A DNA stretch of 42,867 bases from Candidatus Methanomethylophilaceae archaeon. Lineage in GTDB: Archaea; Thermoplasmatota; Thermoplasmata; Methanomassiliicoccales; Methanomethylophilaceae. Under the pieces are notes generated by a model. That model was not told where the DNA came from. It made no database searches and was given only the letters and a program-made list of their open reading frames with translations. The position numbers and the translations under genes are program-made. This document shows positions 1-6,986 of this stretch, piece after piece; position 1 is the first letter of the stretch; the number at the start of each line of letters is the position of its first letter. The DNA is taken from assembly GCA_944322255.1 (NCBI GenBank), contig CALUOK010000018.1:1-42867 (forward strand). The letters run 5' to 3'.

Positions 1-45
1 CTCTAGCCGAACCATCCCCCATACGGCGTAGCATCGCCGCTGGCG
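1..45 (-). rRNA. 23S ribosomal RNA, 5' end only (partial)
   Basis: Read on the minus strand, the last bases before the window edge contain GGGGGATGGTTCGGCTAGAG, which lines up with the start of 23S rRNA (E. coli: ...CGGTGGATGCCCTGGCAGTCAG...). By that alignment the mature 5' end lies near base 43. Only about 45 bases are inside the window; the rest runs off the left edge. The exact mature end cannot be fixed without the partner 3' strand of the processing stem. Confidence 0.72.
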
Positions 46-232
46 TATGATCTAGCACACGTCCAGGTTTCGTATGACTGGTGATCATCGGGCTTTATCC
101 GCTCTCATCCTCCGTTTACGGAGCCCTACACCACTTCCCCGGGAAAGGACCTCTTTCCGGGTGCATGCTTAGATTCTGATTCTGAATCCCTGCCAGTTTC
201 TGACAGGAGCGGAACCCCCGTACACGCCGGAA

Positions 233-240
233 GTATTTAA
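233..240 (-). promoter_or_regulatory. rRNA promoter, proximal TATA box
   Basis: Minus strand reads CCTTAAATACTTCC, a good archaeal TATA box. Transcription would start near base 208 and proceed into the 23S rRNA. The surrounding 35-40 bases closely resemble those around the box at 360-370, so the two appear to be a duplicated promoter cassette. Confidence 0.6.
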
Positions 241-359
241 GGCTTCCGATTGTGCCCGGTTGTTCCAAAGATTCCACTGTGATCGGAATCGCTGATCCTC
301 GGCTTTCCGCCGGGACCGCCCGATGCTTCACATCGCGCAGAATCGGGTAAAGGGCAGAA

Positions 360-370
360 GTATATAAGCC
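360..370 (-). promoter_or_regulatory. rRNA promoter, middle TATA box
   Basis: Minus strand reads GGCTTATATACTTCTG, the strongest TATA box in the leader. It lies about 128 bases upstream of the proximal copy and shares with it the block AGTAT(A/T)TAAG(G/C)CTTCCGA (plus-strand reading) and a following CCGGTT-rich stretch. Confidence 0.62.
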
Positions 371-499
371 TTCCGACCGGCCCCGGTTTTCCGCGATCGA
401 AGACACCTCCGAATCACATCGAATCCGTCCGACACTCCGGATTTTCTCCGTGTGTCACACGATGCCACACATCGCGCAAACCCCTCTACACACATCTTG

Positions 500-507
500 T
501 ATAAATA
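500..507 (-). promoter_or_regulatory. rRNA promoter, distal TATA box (candidate)
   Basis: Minus strand reads AACTATTTATACAAG just downstream of the UPF0216 stop codon. Its flanks do not share the duplicated block seen at the other two boxes, so it could be a third rRNA promoter or simply an AT-rich spot, possibly helped by T-rich termination of the upstream gene. Confidence 0.45.
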
Positions 508-525
508 GTTTTCTTTAACAGGGGG

Positions 526-921
526 TCACGGAGTGAACACGATCATGACGCAATCGGGCACTTTCGCCCTCAAATCGGTCAAATCCGGGTGGTAGAGCCT
601 CAGATAGCCGTCCCTGTGGAGCCTCTTGCCCAGCAGCGCGGCGACGACCGGCGCCTCCACGCGACCTTCGACCTTCCATGCGGACACCTCGCCGGAGACG
701 TCCGTGGACACGTAGATGGGCAGACGGAGCGCGATGCGCTGCGAATCGTCGCAGACATCCCACAGGATCTTCAGCTGCTCCTCTGGAATCTCCACCACGG
801 AGCCGTCCCTGGTCCTGTAAGTGCGGTCGTCGCTGTCCATCATCTCCGCCAACGTCCTCTTGGAAACGGCGAGGTTGGAGTTCAGGTCCTTCATGATGGA
901 GCTCAGGAATGCTTCTTCCAT
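526..921 (-). CDS. UPF0216 (DUF61) archaeal protein
   Basis: 131 residues. The pattern of a short N-terminal helix, then KRTLAEMM, an RDGSVVEIP block, LRLPIYV, a G(R)V..P.V..LLGKR block and an LRLYHPDL ending matches the UPF0216/DUF61 family, found in archaea and of unknown function. Length is typical. It is soluble, with no signal peptide or membrane segment. The ATG at 921 lies about 20-25 bases after an AT-rich TATA box (941-950), so the message is probably leaderless. The gene sits between the nifB gene (divergent) and the 23S rRNA leader (same direction); readthrough into the rRNA is possible but the tandem promoters make it unnecessary. Family call is firm; function unknown. Confidence 0.85.
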   Translation of the reverse strand: MEEAFLSSIMKDLNSNLAVSKRTLAEMMDSDDRTYRTRDGSVVEIPEEQLKILWDVCDDSQRIALRLPIYVSTDVSGEVSAWKVEGRVEAPVVAALLGKRLHRDGYLRLYHPDLTDLRAKVPDCVMIVFTP

Positions 922-940
922 GTTTCAGTGATATAATATT

Positions 941-950
941 ATTATAATAA
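941..950 (-). promoter_or_regulatory. TATA box of the UPF0216 gene
   Basis: Minus strand TTATTATAAT within an AT-rich run in otherwise GC-rich DNA, about 20-25 bases before the ATG at 921, consistent with a leaderless transcript. Confidence 0.5.
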
Positions 951-1008
951 GGAAGACGGGCGCCGGGGGATTCACGGCTCTTCATCCCCGTGCTGATAAC
1001 GGCGTTAA

Positions 1009-1018
1009 TTTTAATATC
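1009..1018 (+). promoter_or_regulatory. TATA box of nifB
   Basis: TTTTAATATC lies 22-31 bases before the nifB ATG at 1040. No Shine-Dalgarno sequence is seen before that ATG, so a leaderless message is likely. Confidence 0.55.
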
Positions 1019-1039
1019 CGAGCGCAATCCACGTACCGC

Positions 1040-2260
1040 ATGTCTCAGAATCAGCAGTTGGAGGAGGCCCTTGCCAGGCATCCGTGCTACAGCAAGGACG
1101 CCCACCGCGAATACGCCAGGATGCACGTTCCCGTCGCACCCCGCTGCAACATCCAGTGCAACTACTGCAACAGGAAGTACGACTGCTGCAACGAGTCCCG
1201 CCCCGGCGTCACCAGCGAGGTGCTCACCCCGGAGCAGGCCGCCGAGAAGGTCCTGTACGTGAAATCAAAGATCCCCCAGCTGAGCGTCGTGGGAATCGCC
1301 GGCCCCGGAGACCCCATGGCCAACGAGGAGACCTTCCGCACCCTGGAGCTCGTGGCCAGGGACGCGCCGGACCTCACGCTCTGCGTCTCCACCAACGGCC
1401 TGGCGCTGCCGGACAACGCCCGGAGGCTCTACGACCTGGGCGTCAGGTTCGTCACCGTCACCATGAACGCCTGCGACCCGGAGGTCGGGGCCAAGGTGTA
1501 CGGGTCCGTGATCTGGGACGGGAAGGTCCTGAAGGGTGTCGAGGCGGCGGAGAAGCTCATCGAGCGCCAGACCGAGGGGATCTCCAGATGCGCGGAGCTG
1601 GGCATGCTGGTGAAGGTCAACATCGTCATGGTCCCCGGGATCAACGACTCCCACATACCGGACCTGGTGAAGTACGTCAAGTCCCACGGCGCGTACATAG
1701 TGAACATCCTGCCGCTGATCCCCGTCGAGGGGACCCCGTTCGCCGGCCTCAGGGCCCCCACGCCCGAGGAGAGGAAGGAGATGATGGACCGCTGCTCGCT
1801 GGACGCCAGGATGATGCGCCACTGCAAGCAGTGCAGGGCCGACGCCATCGGCCTGCTGGACCAGGACCGCTCCCAGGAGTTCGTCCACTTCAACGGCTGC
1901 GGGTCCGGATGCGGGCCGTCGGAGCCCATCGCCATCAGGACCAGGGACCCCGCCCTTTATGCCGTGGCCACCAGGGACGGGGTGAACGTGGACTCCGGCT
2001 TCGGCAACGCGTCGGCGTTCAAGGTCTACAGGCTCACACCGGACGGCCCGGAGTTCGTCAGGGACATCTCCGTCGACACATCCGCCCCGACATCAGGTGG
2101 CAGCCACAGGGAGCACATCCGCGCCATCGTGGACTCCCTCGGGGACTGCGGAAACGTGGTGGTGAAGGAGATCGGCGACATGCCTTCGAAGACCCTCACG
2201 AACCTCGGGATCAGGGCAATCATCGCCAATGGCCCCATCCCCGATGCGCTCCAGATGTGA
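1040..2260 (+). CDS. nifB: NifB, radical SAM FeMo-cofactor precursor synthase with NifX-like C-terminus
   Basis: 406 residues. NifB is a radical SAM enzyme that fuses two [4Fe-4S] clusters with a SAM-derived carbide into NifB-co, the precursor of nitrogenase cofactors. Visible hallmarks are HPCYS near residue 14, the radical SAM cysteines C36, C40 and C43 in CNIQCNYCNRKYDC, the ESRPGV block, GIAGPGDP, and CKQCRADAIGLL near residue 270. Residues from about 300 on form a NifX/NafY-like domain (ending with a GDCGNVVVKEIGDMP block), the usual NifB-NifX arrangement. No nifH, nifD, nifK or nifE is in the window, so nitrogen fixation cannot be concluded; standalone NifB genes are common in methanogens. 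The start is supported by the TATA box at 1009-1018. Confidence 0.92.
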   Translation: MSQNQQLEEALARHPCYSKDAHREYARMHVPVAPRCNIQCNYCNRKYDCCNESRPGVTSEVLTPEQAAEKVLYVKSKIPQLSVVGIAGPGDPMANEETFRTLELVARDAPDLTLCVSTNGLALPDNARRLYDLGVRFVTVTMNACDPEVGAKVYGSVIWDGKVLKGVEAAEKLIERQTEGISRCAELGMLVKVNIVMVPGINDSHIPDLVKYVKSHGAYIVNILPLIPVEGTPFAGLRAPTPEERKEMMDRCSLDARMMRHCKQCRADAIGLLDQDRSQEFVHFNGCGSGCGPSEPIAIRTRDPALYAVATRDGVNVDSGFGNASAFKVYRLTPDGPEFVRDISVDTSAPTSGGSHREHIRAIVDSLGDCGNVVVKEIGDMPSKTLTNLGIRAIIANGPIPDALQM

Positions 2261-2266
2261 CTCGAG

Positions 2267-2304
2267 ATAAGTTTGTCTAAGATAACTTATTCTGGAATAA
2301 GTTA
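2267..2304. promoter_or_regulatory. Operator-like repeats upstream of the AAA ATPase gene
   Basis: Three alternating copies of the 7-base half-site ATAAGTT: 2267-2273 (plus), 2284-2290 (as AACTTAT) and 2297-2303 (plus). The last two form a perfect inverted repeat, TAACTTATTC-TG-GAATAAGTTA, at 2283-2304. They end only about 7 bases before the TATA box, the position expected for a regulator binding site. The palindrome could also act as a terminator hairpin for nifB, but it is AT-rich and lacks a following T-run. Confidence 0.55.
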
Positions 2305-2310
2305 ATCACG

Positions 2311-2318
2311 ATTATATA
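2311..2318 (+). promoter_or_regulatory. TATA box of the AAA ATPase gene
   Basis: ATTATATA, 22-29 bases before the ATG at 2340; the message is probably leaderless. Confidence 0.6.
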
Positions 2319-2339
2319 GACAGACATACATCACGAATC

Positions 2340-3743
2340 ATGGAGTTCCTTGGAAGAGAGAAGGAAATGGAGGTGCTGGAGAACCAGTACAAGAAGGACC
2401 ACTCCTTCGTGCTGATGTACGGCCGTCGCAGGGTGGGAAAATCCACCCTCATAACCAGATTCATCCAGGGAAAGAAAGCTGTGTACTACAGCGTGAACGA
2501 TGATCTGGGCTCCATGTACCTGTCAGGCTTCACGGAAGCCATCAGGGAGGCCACCGGATCCAACATCAGCAGGTTCGACAGCTGGTCTGATGCGATCAGC
2601 TTCTTCGTGGAATCCAGCCCGGGCAAGAAGATCATCGCCATCGACGAGTTCCAGTATCTGATGATGTCGGACAAGGGGATACTTCGCAAGTTCCAGTCCC
2701 TTTGGGACAACTACCTCTCCAAGAAGAACGTCATGCTGATCCTCTGCGGCTCTCACCTCTCCATGATGAGGAACATCACCTCCGACTACAACAGCCCCTT
2801 GTTCCAGAGGAACACCGCCGAGATACGCATCATGCCCCTCCCGTTCGAAGTGACCGCCGAAGGAAAGGACCACAGACGCGCCGTGGAGGAATATGCGATC
2901 ACCGGAGGCGTACCGTTCTACATGCAGCTGCTGGATCCCGACAAGACCCCTGTGGAGAACATCGCCGACCTCGCGATACTCATGGGCGCACCGCTGATCA
3001 ACGAACCCGAACATCTGCTGGGCAGCGAGTTCAAGAACACAGGCGCCTACCTGAGATACCTTCGCACAGTTGCCGACGGCAACAGGAAGATGGGCGACAT
3101 ATGCTCGGCCACATCGACAAAAGCGAGCGATGCAGCCCCGTATTTGGACAAGCTTCAGAGGGTCGGCATGCTCAGGCGCGACGTCCCCATAACGGCCGAT
3201 GATCCCGAGCACAGCAGGAAGGGACTCTACACCGTGTCCGATGAGTTCATGGCCATGTGGAGCAGGTTCATCCAACCGTTCCGCACCTCCATAGACAGCG
3301 GTAACTGCCTGCCTGCGATAAGGTATCTGAACGAGCACTACATCGACAGACACGTGGCGTTCGTCTTCGAGGACGTCTGCCGCCAGATCCTCCGCTCGAC
3401 CCTCGAGAAGCTGAACGTGGCCGCAGTCTACGGAACGTACTGGGACAACGGGGTCGAGATCGACGTCGCAGCGTTGGACATCTTCTCGAAGACACTGTAC
3501 ATGGGCGAATGCAAGTTCTGGGAGGCTCCCGTGGACTCCAAGGTGCTGACATCCCTGATGTCCAAGACCGCCGGCGTGGAAGAGTTCCGTAAATACACGG
3601 TCAGACACTGCGTGTTCTCGGTGTCCGGGTACACGGACGCAGCCATAGAGTTGGCCAAGGAGGAGGACTTCATCCTCTTCGACAACGGGAAACTCGTCGA
3701 CGGCGTCCTTCCGGAAGTGCTGTACATCGATCGCCTCTCCTGA
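2340..3743 (+). CDS. Archaeal AAA ATPase with DUF234 nuclease-like C-terminus
   Basis: 467 residues. The N-terminal half is a STAND/AAA-type 'archaeal ATPase' domain (ATPase_2): GREKEM at the start, Walker A GRRRVGKST at residues 28-36, and Walker B IIAIDEFQYL near residue 100. A winged-helix-like middle region follows, and the C-terminus (FVFEDVCRQIL ... EIDVAALD ... GECKFW) resembles DUF234, a degenerate or active PD-(D/E)XK nuclease fold in which E-I-D and E-C-K would be the core residues. These proteins are multi-copy in archaea and of uncertain role; some sit in defence or mobile islands. It is transcribed alone, after the operator-like repeat at 2267-2304. Family call is firm, cellular function unknown. 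Confidence 0.85.
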   Translation: MEFLGREKEMEVLENQYKKDHSFVLMYGRRRVGKSTLITRFIQGKKAVYYSVNDDLGSMYLSGFTEAIREATGSNISRFDSWSDAISFFVESSPGKKIIAIDEFQYLMMSDKGILRKFQSLWDNYLSKKNVMLILCGSHLSMMRNITSDYNSPLFQRNTAEIRIMPLPFEVTAEGKDHRRAVEEYAITGGVPFYMQLLDPDKTPVENIADLAILMGAPLINEPEHLLGSEFKNTGAYLRYLRTVADGNRKMGDICSATSTKASDAAPYLDKLQRVGMLRRDVPITADDPEHSRKGLYTVSDEFMAMWSRFIQPFRTSIDSGNCLPAIRYLNEHYIDRHVAFVFEDVCRQILRSTLEKLNVAAVYGTYWDNGVEIDVAALDIFSKTLYMGECKFWEAPVDSKVLTSLMSKTAGVEEFRKYTVRHCVFSVSGYTDAAIELAKEEDFILFDNGKLVDGVLPEVLYIDRLS

Positions 3744-3747
3744 TTCA

Positions 3748-3757
3748 CATATAAATA
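3748..3757 (+). promoter_or_regulatory. TATA box of alaS
   Basis: CATATAAATA lies just after the ATPase stop codon and about 42 bases before the alaS ATG. This leaves a short leader that carries the Shine-Dalgarno sequence at 3787-3792. Confidence 0.6.
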
Positions 3758-3798
3758 GAAGCTTGGGATAGGTCGGCTCAGTTACAGGAGTGAGCACC

Positions 3799-5577
3799 AT
3801 GGAAGCTCAGCAGATGAGAGAGACCTACATCAACTTCTTCAAGGAGAGGGGCCACGCGCAGATCAGCTCCGCCCCCCTCATACCCGAGAACGACCCCACC
3901 GTTCTGTTCACCACCGCGGGGATGCACCCGCTGGTACCCTACCTCCTCGGCGAGAAGCACCCCGCCGGAAGGAGGCTGACCGACTTCCAGAAGTGCGTCA
4001 GGACCGGGGACATCGACGAGGTCGGCGACGCCAGCCACCTCACGTTCTTCGAGATGCTGGGCAACTGGTCCCTCGGGGACTACTTCAAGAAGGAGTCCAT
4101 CGCCTGGAGCTACGAGCTCCTGACCGAGGTCCTGGGGATCAAGAGGGAGCAGCTGGCCGTGACCGTGTTCGCGGGCGACGCCGACGCTCCCAGGGATGAC
4201 GAGACCGCCGACCTGTGGAGGAGCCACGGCATGACCGACGACCAGATCTTCTTCTACGGCAAGGCCGACAACTGGTGGGGCCCCGCCGGGCAGACCGGTC
4301 CCTGCGGACCCGACACCGAGATCTTCTTCGACGACGGCAGGCCCAAGTGCGGACCCGACTGCGGACCCTCCTGCCACTGCGGCAAGTACACCGAGATCTG
4401 GAACAACGTCTTCATGCAGTACTTCAAGGACGCCGAGGGCAAGTTCACCCCCCTCAAGCAGATGAACGTCGACACCGGCATGGGTCTGGAGAGGATCCTC
4501 CGCGTGCTGAACCACGTGGAGACCGTCTACGACACCCCCCTGTTCACCGGGATCATCGGCAAGATCGAGGAGATCACCGGCAAGGAGTACGGCTCCGACG
4601 AGGAGACCACCCGCGCGTTCAGGATCGTGGCCGACCACCTCAGGGCCGCCACCTTCATCCTGGGAGATGGCGTCGTCCCCGCCAAGATCGGACAGGGATA
4701 CATCCTCAGGAGGCTCATCAGGAGGGCCAGCAGGTACCTGTCCAAGCTGGGGACCGACGACGTGTGCATGCGCCAGGTCGCCGAGGTCGTGGTCTCCGAG
4801 TACTCCAAGGCCTACCCCGAGCTGGAGAGGAACAAGGACTTCATCTACACCAACATCACCGCCGAGGAGGAGAAGTTCCACAAGACCCTCGTCAAGGGAC
4901 TGAGGAGGTTCAACGAGATGATCGCCGAGGCCGGCGACGCCGAGACCCTCCCCGGGGACATGGTCTTCAGGCTCTACGACACCTTCGGGTTCCCCGTGGA
5001 GCTGACCCAGGAGCTCGCCGCAGAGCAGGGCAAGAAGGTCGACCTCAAGGACTTCCAGGACAGGTTCAAGGCCCACCAGGAGAACTCCAGGATGGGAGCC
5101 GACCAGCAGTTCAAGGGAGGCCTCGCCGACCACGCCGTGGAGACCACCAAGCTGCACACCGCCACCCACCTGCTGAACGCCGCGCTGAGGAAGATCGTCA
5201 GCCCCGACATCCAGCAGAAGGGATCCAACATCACCGCCGAGAGGCTCAGATTCGACTTCAACCTCGACAGGAAGTGCACCCCCGAGGAACTGAAGGCCGT
5301 CGAGCAGTACGTCAACGACGCCATCAAGGCCGCCATCCCCGTCGTCTGCGAGGAGATGCCCATCGAGCAGGCCCGCGAGCGCGGGGCCATCGGCGTCTTC
5401 GGTGACAAGTACGGCGAGATGGTCAAGGTCTACACCATCGGCGACGTCTCCTGCGAGATCTGCGGAGGCCCCCACGTCTCGAACACATCCGAGCTCCAGG
5501 GCTTCAAGATCAAGAAGGAGGAGAGCTCCGCGGCCGGGGTCAGAAGGATCAAGGCCGTGGTCGGCAAGTTCGACTGA
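3799..5577 (+). CDS. alaS: Alanyl-tRNA synthetase, short bacterial-type form
   Basis: 592 residues from ATG 3799, preferred over the in-frame GTG at 3790 because GGAGTGA (3787-3793) is correctly spaced for the ATG. It charges tRNA-Ala with alanine. The class II core is clear (LFTTAGMHPL, FQKCVRTGDIDEVGD, FFEMLGNWS, MGLERI). The editing centre is present, with H453 and H457 in HTATH and C555/H559 in CGGPH. Compared with E. coli AlaRS (876) or archaeal AlaRS (about 900) it lacks the beta-barrel part before HTATH and the whole C-terminal oligomerisation/C-Ala region. This compact architecture is typical of some bacteria, so transfer from bacteria is likely. The MFS gene begins 2 bases after its stop. 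It could be the housekeeping enzyme or a second copy. Confidence 0.9.
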   Translation: MEAQQMRETYINFFKERGHAQISSAPLIPENDPTVLFTTAGMHPLVPYLLGEKHPAGRRLTDFQKCVRTGDIDEVGDASHLTFFEMLGNWSLGDYFKKESIAWSYELLTEVLGIKREQLAVTVFAGDADAPRDDETADLWRSHGMTDDQIFFYGKADNWWGPAGQTGPCGPDTEIFFDDGRPKCGPDCGPSCHCGKYTEIWNNVFMQYFKDAEGKFTPLKQMNVDTGMGLERILRVLNHVETVYDTPLFTGIIGKIEEITGKEYGSDEETTRAFRIVADHLRAATFILGDGVVPAKIGQGYILRRLIRRASRYLSKLGTDDVCMRQVAEVVVSEYSKAYPELERNKDFIYTNITAEEEKFHKTLVKGLRRFNEMIAEAGDAETLPGDMVFRLYDTFGFPVELTQELAAEQGKKVDLKDFQDRFKAHQENSRMGADQQFKGGLADHAVETTKLHTATHLLNAALRKIVSPDIQQKGSNITAERLRFDFNLDRKCTPEELKAVEQYVNDAIKAAIPVVCEEMPIEQARERGAIGVFGDKYGEMVKVYTIGDVSCEICGGPHVSNTSELQGFKIKKEESSAAGVRRIKAVVGKFD

Positions 5578-5579
5578 AC

Positions 5580-6986
5580 ATGGACGGAGGACACCGCCCG
5601 GCGGTCGGGGCCGTCATGGCCCTGATCCTGCTGGCGACCATAGTCGACGGGATGGACTCGTCCATCGTCAACGTCGTGCTCCCCGCGATCTCCGAGGACC
5701 TGGGGATGTCCGTGTCGTCCAGCGCCCTGGTGTCGGTCGCCTACCTGGTGCCGATAGCCGGGCTGTGCCTCGCCTTCTCCAAACTCGCCGAGCGGGTGAA
5801 CGTCCGCAGGATGTTCCTCGCCGGCACAACCGTCTTCCTCATCGCCTCAGTGGGATGCGCCGCGTCCCCGAACGAGGAGTCCCTCGTCCTTATGAGGTTC
5901 GTCCAGGGCATCGGGGCCACGTTCATGGTGGCCTCCACGCCGATCATGGTTGTCAGGCTCCTGGATGAGGACCACCGCGGCCGCGGGATGGGATGCATCG
6001 CCGCCGGGAGCGGGATCTCTGTCATCATCGGGCCGACCGTGGGCGGCATCCTGGGGGACCTGTTCTCCTGGCACGCCGTCTTCCTGATCAACATACCCAT
6101 CTGCGCGCTCATCGTTCTGGCCACCCTGGTCATCCTCCCGAAGACCGACGGCGAGCCAGGACGCAGGTTCCCCGACGTCCCGTCCGTGGCACTGATGTTC
6201 GCCGGCATGGGGCTGGTCATGATGGGACTCTACGGGTTCACCGAGTCCATACTCCCCGACACCGTGACGGTGGCCGTGTGCGTCATCGGAGGCGTCCTGA
6301 TCCTCGGGTCGTTCATCGTCTCCGGGAGGTCCAAGGACCCCCTGGTCCACCTGGAGCTCCTGAGGAGCCGCAGGTTCACCATCGTCACCCTGGTGTTCCT
6401 GCTGAGCACCATGGCCGGGGCCGGCGTCATGTACGTGCTGCCTTTCTACATGCAGTCCGTCCAGGGCCTCACCGCCGCCGAGACCGGCATGATCCTGGCC
6501 GGGGCGTCCATCATCACCGTCATCGCTACAGTGCCCACCGGCAGATGGTGCGACAGCCGCGGATGCCGCACTCCGGCATCGGTATCCCTGGTCCTCAGGA
6601 TGGTGTTCGCGGCAATGCTCGGGTACATCGACCCGTCCCTCGGCATGGCCTACCTGGCCGTGGCGCTTGCCATACTCGGGATTTCGTTCGGCATCTCCGG
6701 CACGTCCCAGTCCACCAGGATGGTGGAGGAGTCCCCGGAGGAGTACGCCGGGGAGGCGGGGTCCATGGCCATGACCGTGAACTACGTGGGTTACGCTCTC
6801 GGACTGGCACTCTTCGCGATAGTGTTCTCCCTGTTCGGCGCCGGGACGGTCGACGTGGCGTCGATGGACGTGTCGGACTGCCTGAACGGCTTCCACGGAT
6901 CATGCTGGTTCTCGCTGATCCTGAGCGCATTGGCGCTGGTCGGCTCCCTCGCGGTCGGCCGCGTACGTACGGCAGAAGGGAAATGA
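5580..6986 (+). CDS. MFS drug exporter, DHA2 (EmrB/QacA) type
   Basis: 468 residues, very hydrophobic, with about 13-14 predicted membrane segments. Segment 1 carries the DHA2 signature DGMDSSIVNVVLPAI, and LAERVNVRRMF is the loop 2-3 motif of major facilitators. These are proton-driven exporters of drugs, peptides or other small molecules. The ATG is 2 bases after the alaS stop with no clear Shine-Dalgarno sequence, so translation is probably coupled. Its own stop overlaps the next gene's first ATG (ATGA at 6983-6986). The tight link to an ATP-grasp ligase suggests that the exported compound could be that enzyme's product, but this is inference. Confidence 0.88.
   Translation: MDGGHRPAVGAVMALILLATIVDGMDSSIVNVVLPAISEDLGMSVSSSALVSVAYLVPIAGLCLAFSKLAERVNVRRMFLAGTTVFLIASVGCAASPNEESLVLMRFVQGIGATFMVASTPIMVVRLLDEDHRGRGMGCIAAGSGISVIIGPTVGGILGDLFSWHAVFLINIPICALIVLATLVILPKTDGEPGRRFPDVPSVALMFAGMGLVMMGLYGFTESILPDTVTVAVCVIGGVLILGSFIVSGRSKDPLVHLELLRSRRFTIVTLVFLLSTMAGAGVMYVLPFYMQSVQGLTAAETGMILAGASIITVIATVPTGRWCDSRGCRTPASVSLVLRMVFAAMLGYIDPSLGMAYLAVALAILGISFGISGTSQSTRMVEESPEEYAGEAGSMAMTVNYVGYALGLALFAIVFSLFGAGTVDVASMDVSDCLNGFHGSCWFSLILSALALVGSLAVGRVRTAEGK

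Larger units (their letters stand above)
46..525 (-). other. rRNA leader and promoter region, no protein gene
   Basis: About 480 bases between the 23S rRNA start and the stop of the UPF0216 gene. I see no credible reading frame. It holds three TATA-like boxes facing the rRNA (listed separately) and several stem-loops: CTCCG/CGGAG at 110-123, an arm pair around CCCGG with A/G-rich extension at 138-161, and CCTGCCAG/CTGACAGG at 189-207. These hairpins lie between the last promoter and the rRNA and may take part in leader processing. No 16S rRNA or tRNA is seen here. Confidence 0.6.

Noticed and set aside
116-406. 96-codon minus-strand frame in the rRNA leader
   Set aside because: It covers two TATA boxes and several hairpins, has no promoter or ribosome binding site of its own and no family features.
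1-500. SRP RNA or RNase P RNA as an explanation of the left end
   Set aside because: The conserved blocks of those RNAs are not seen, whereas the edge bases match the start of 23S rRNA.
3778-5475. A 565-codon open frame on the minus strand across alaS, and similar long frames opposite other genes
   Set aside because: They mirror the codon pattern of GC-rich genes on the other strand; the translations are low-complexity (D/G/V/L-rich) and match no family, while the plus-strand products are clear enzymes.
5993-6982. N-terminal extension of the ATP-grasp frame across the MFS gene
   Set aside because: The translation before 6983 is arginine/histidine/proline-rich shadow of the exporter; the real protein begins at 6983 or 7010.
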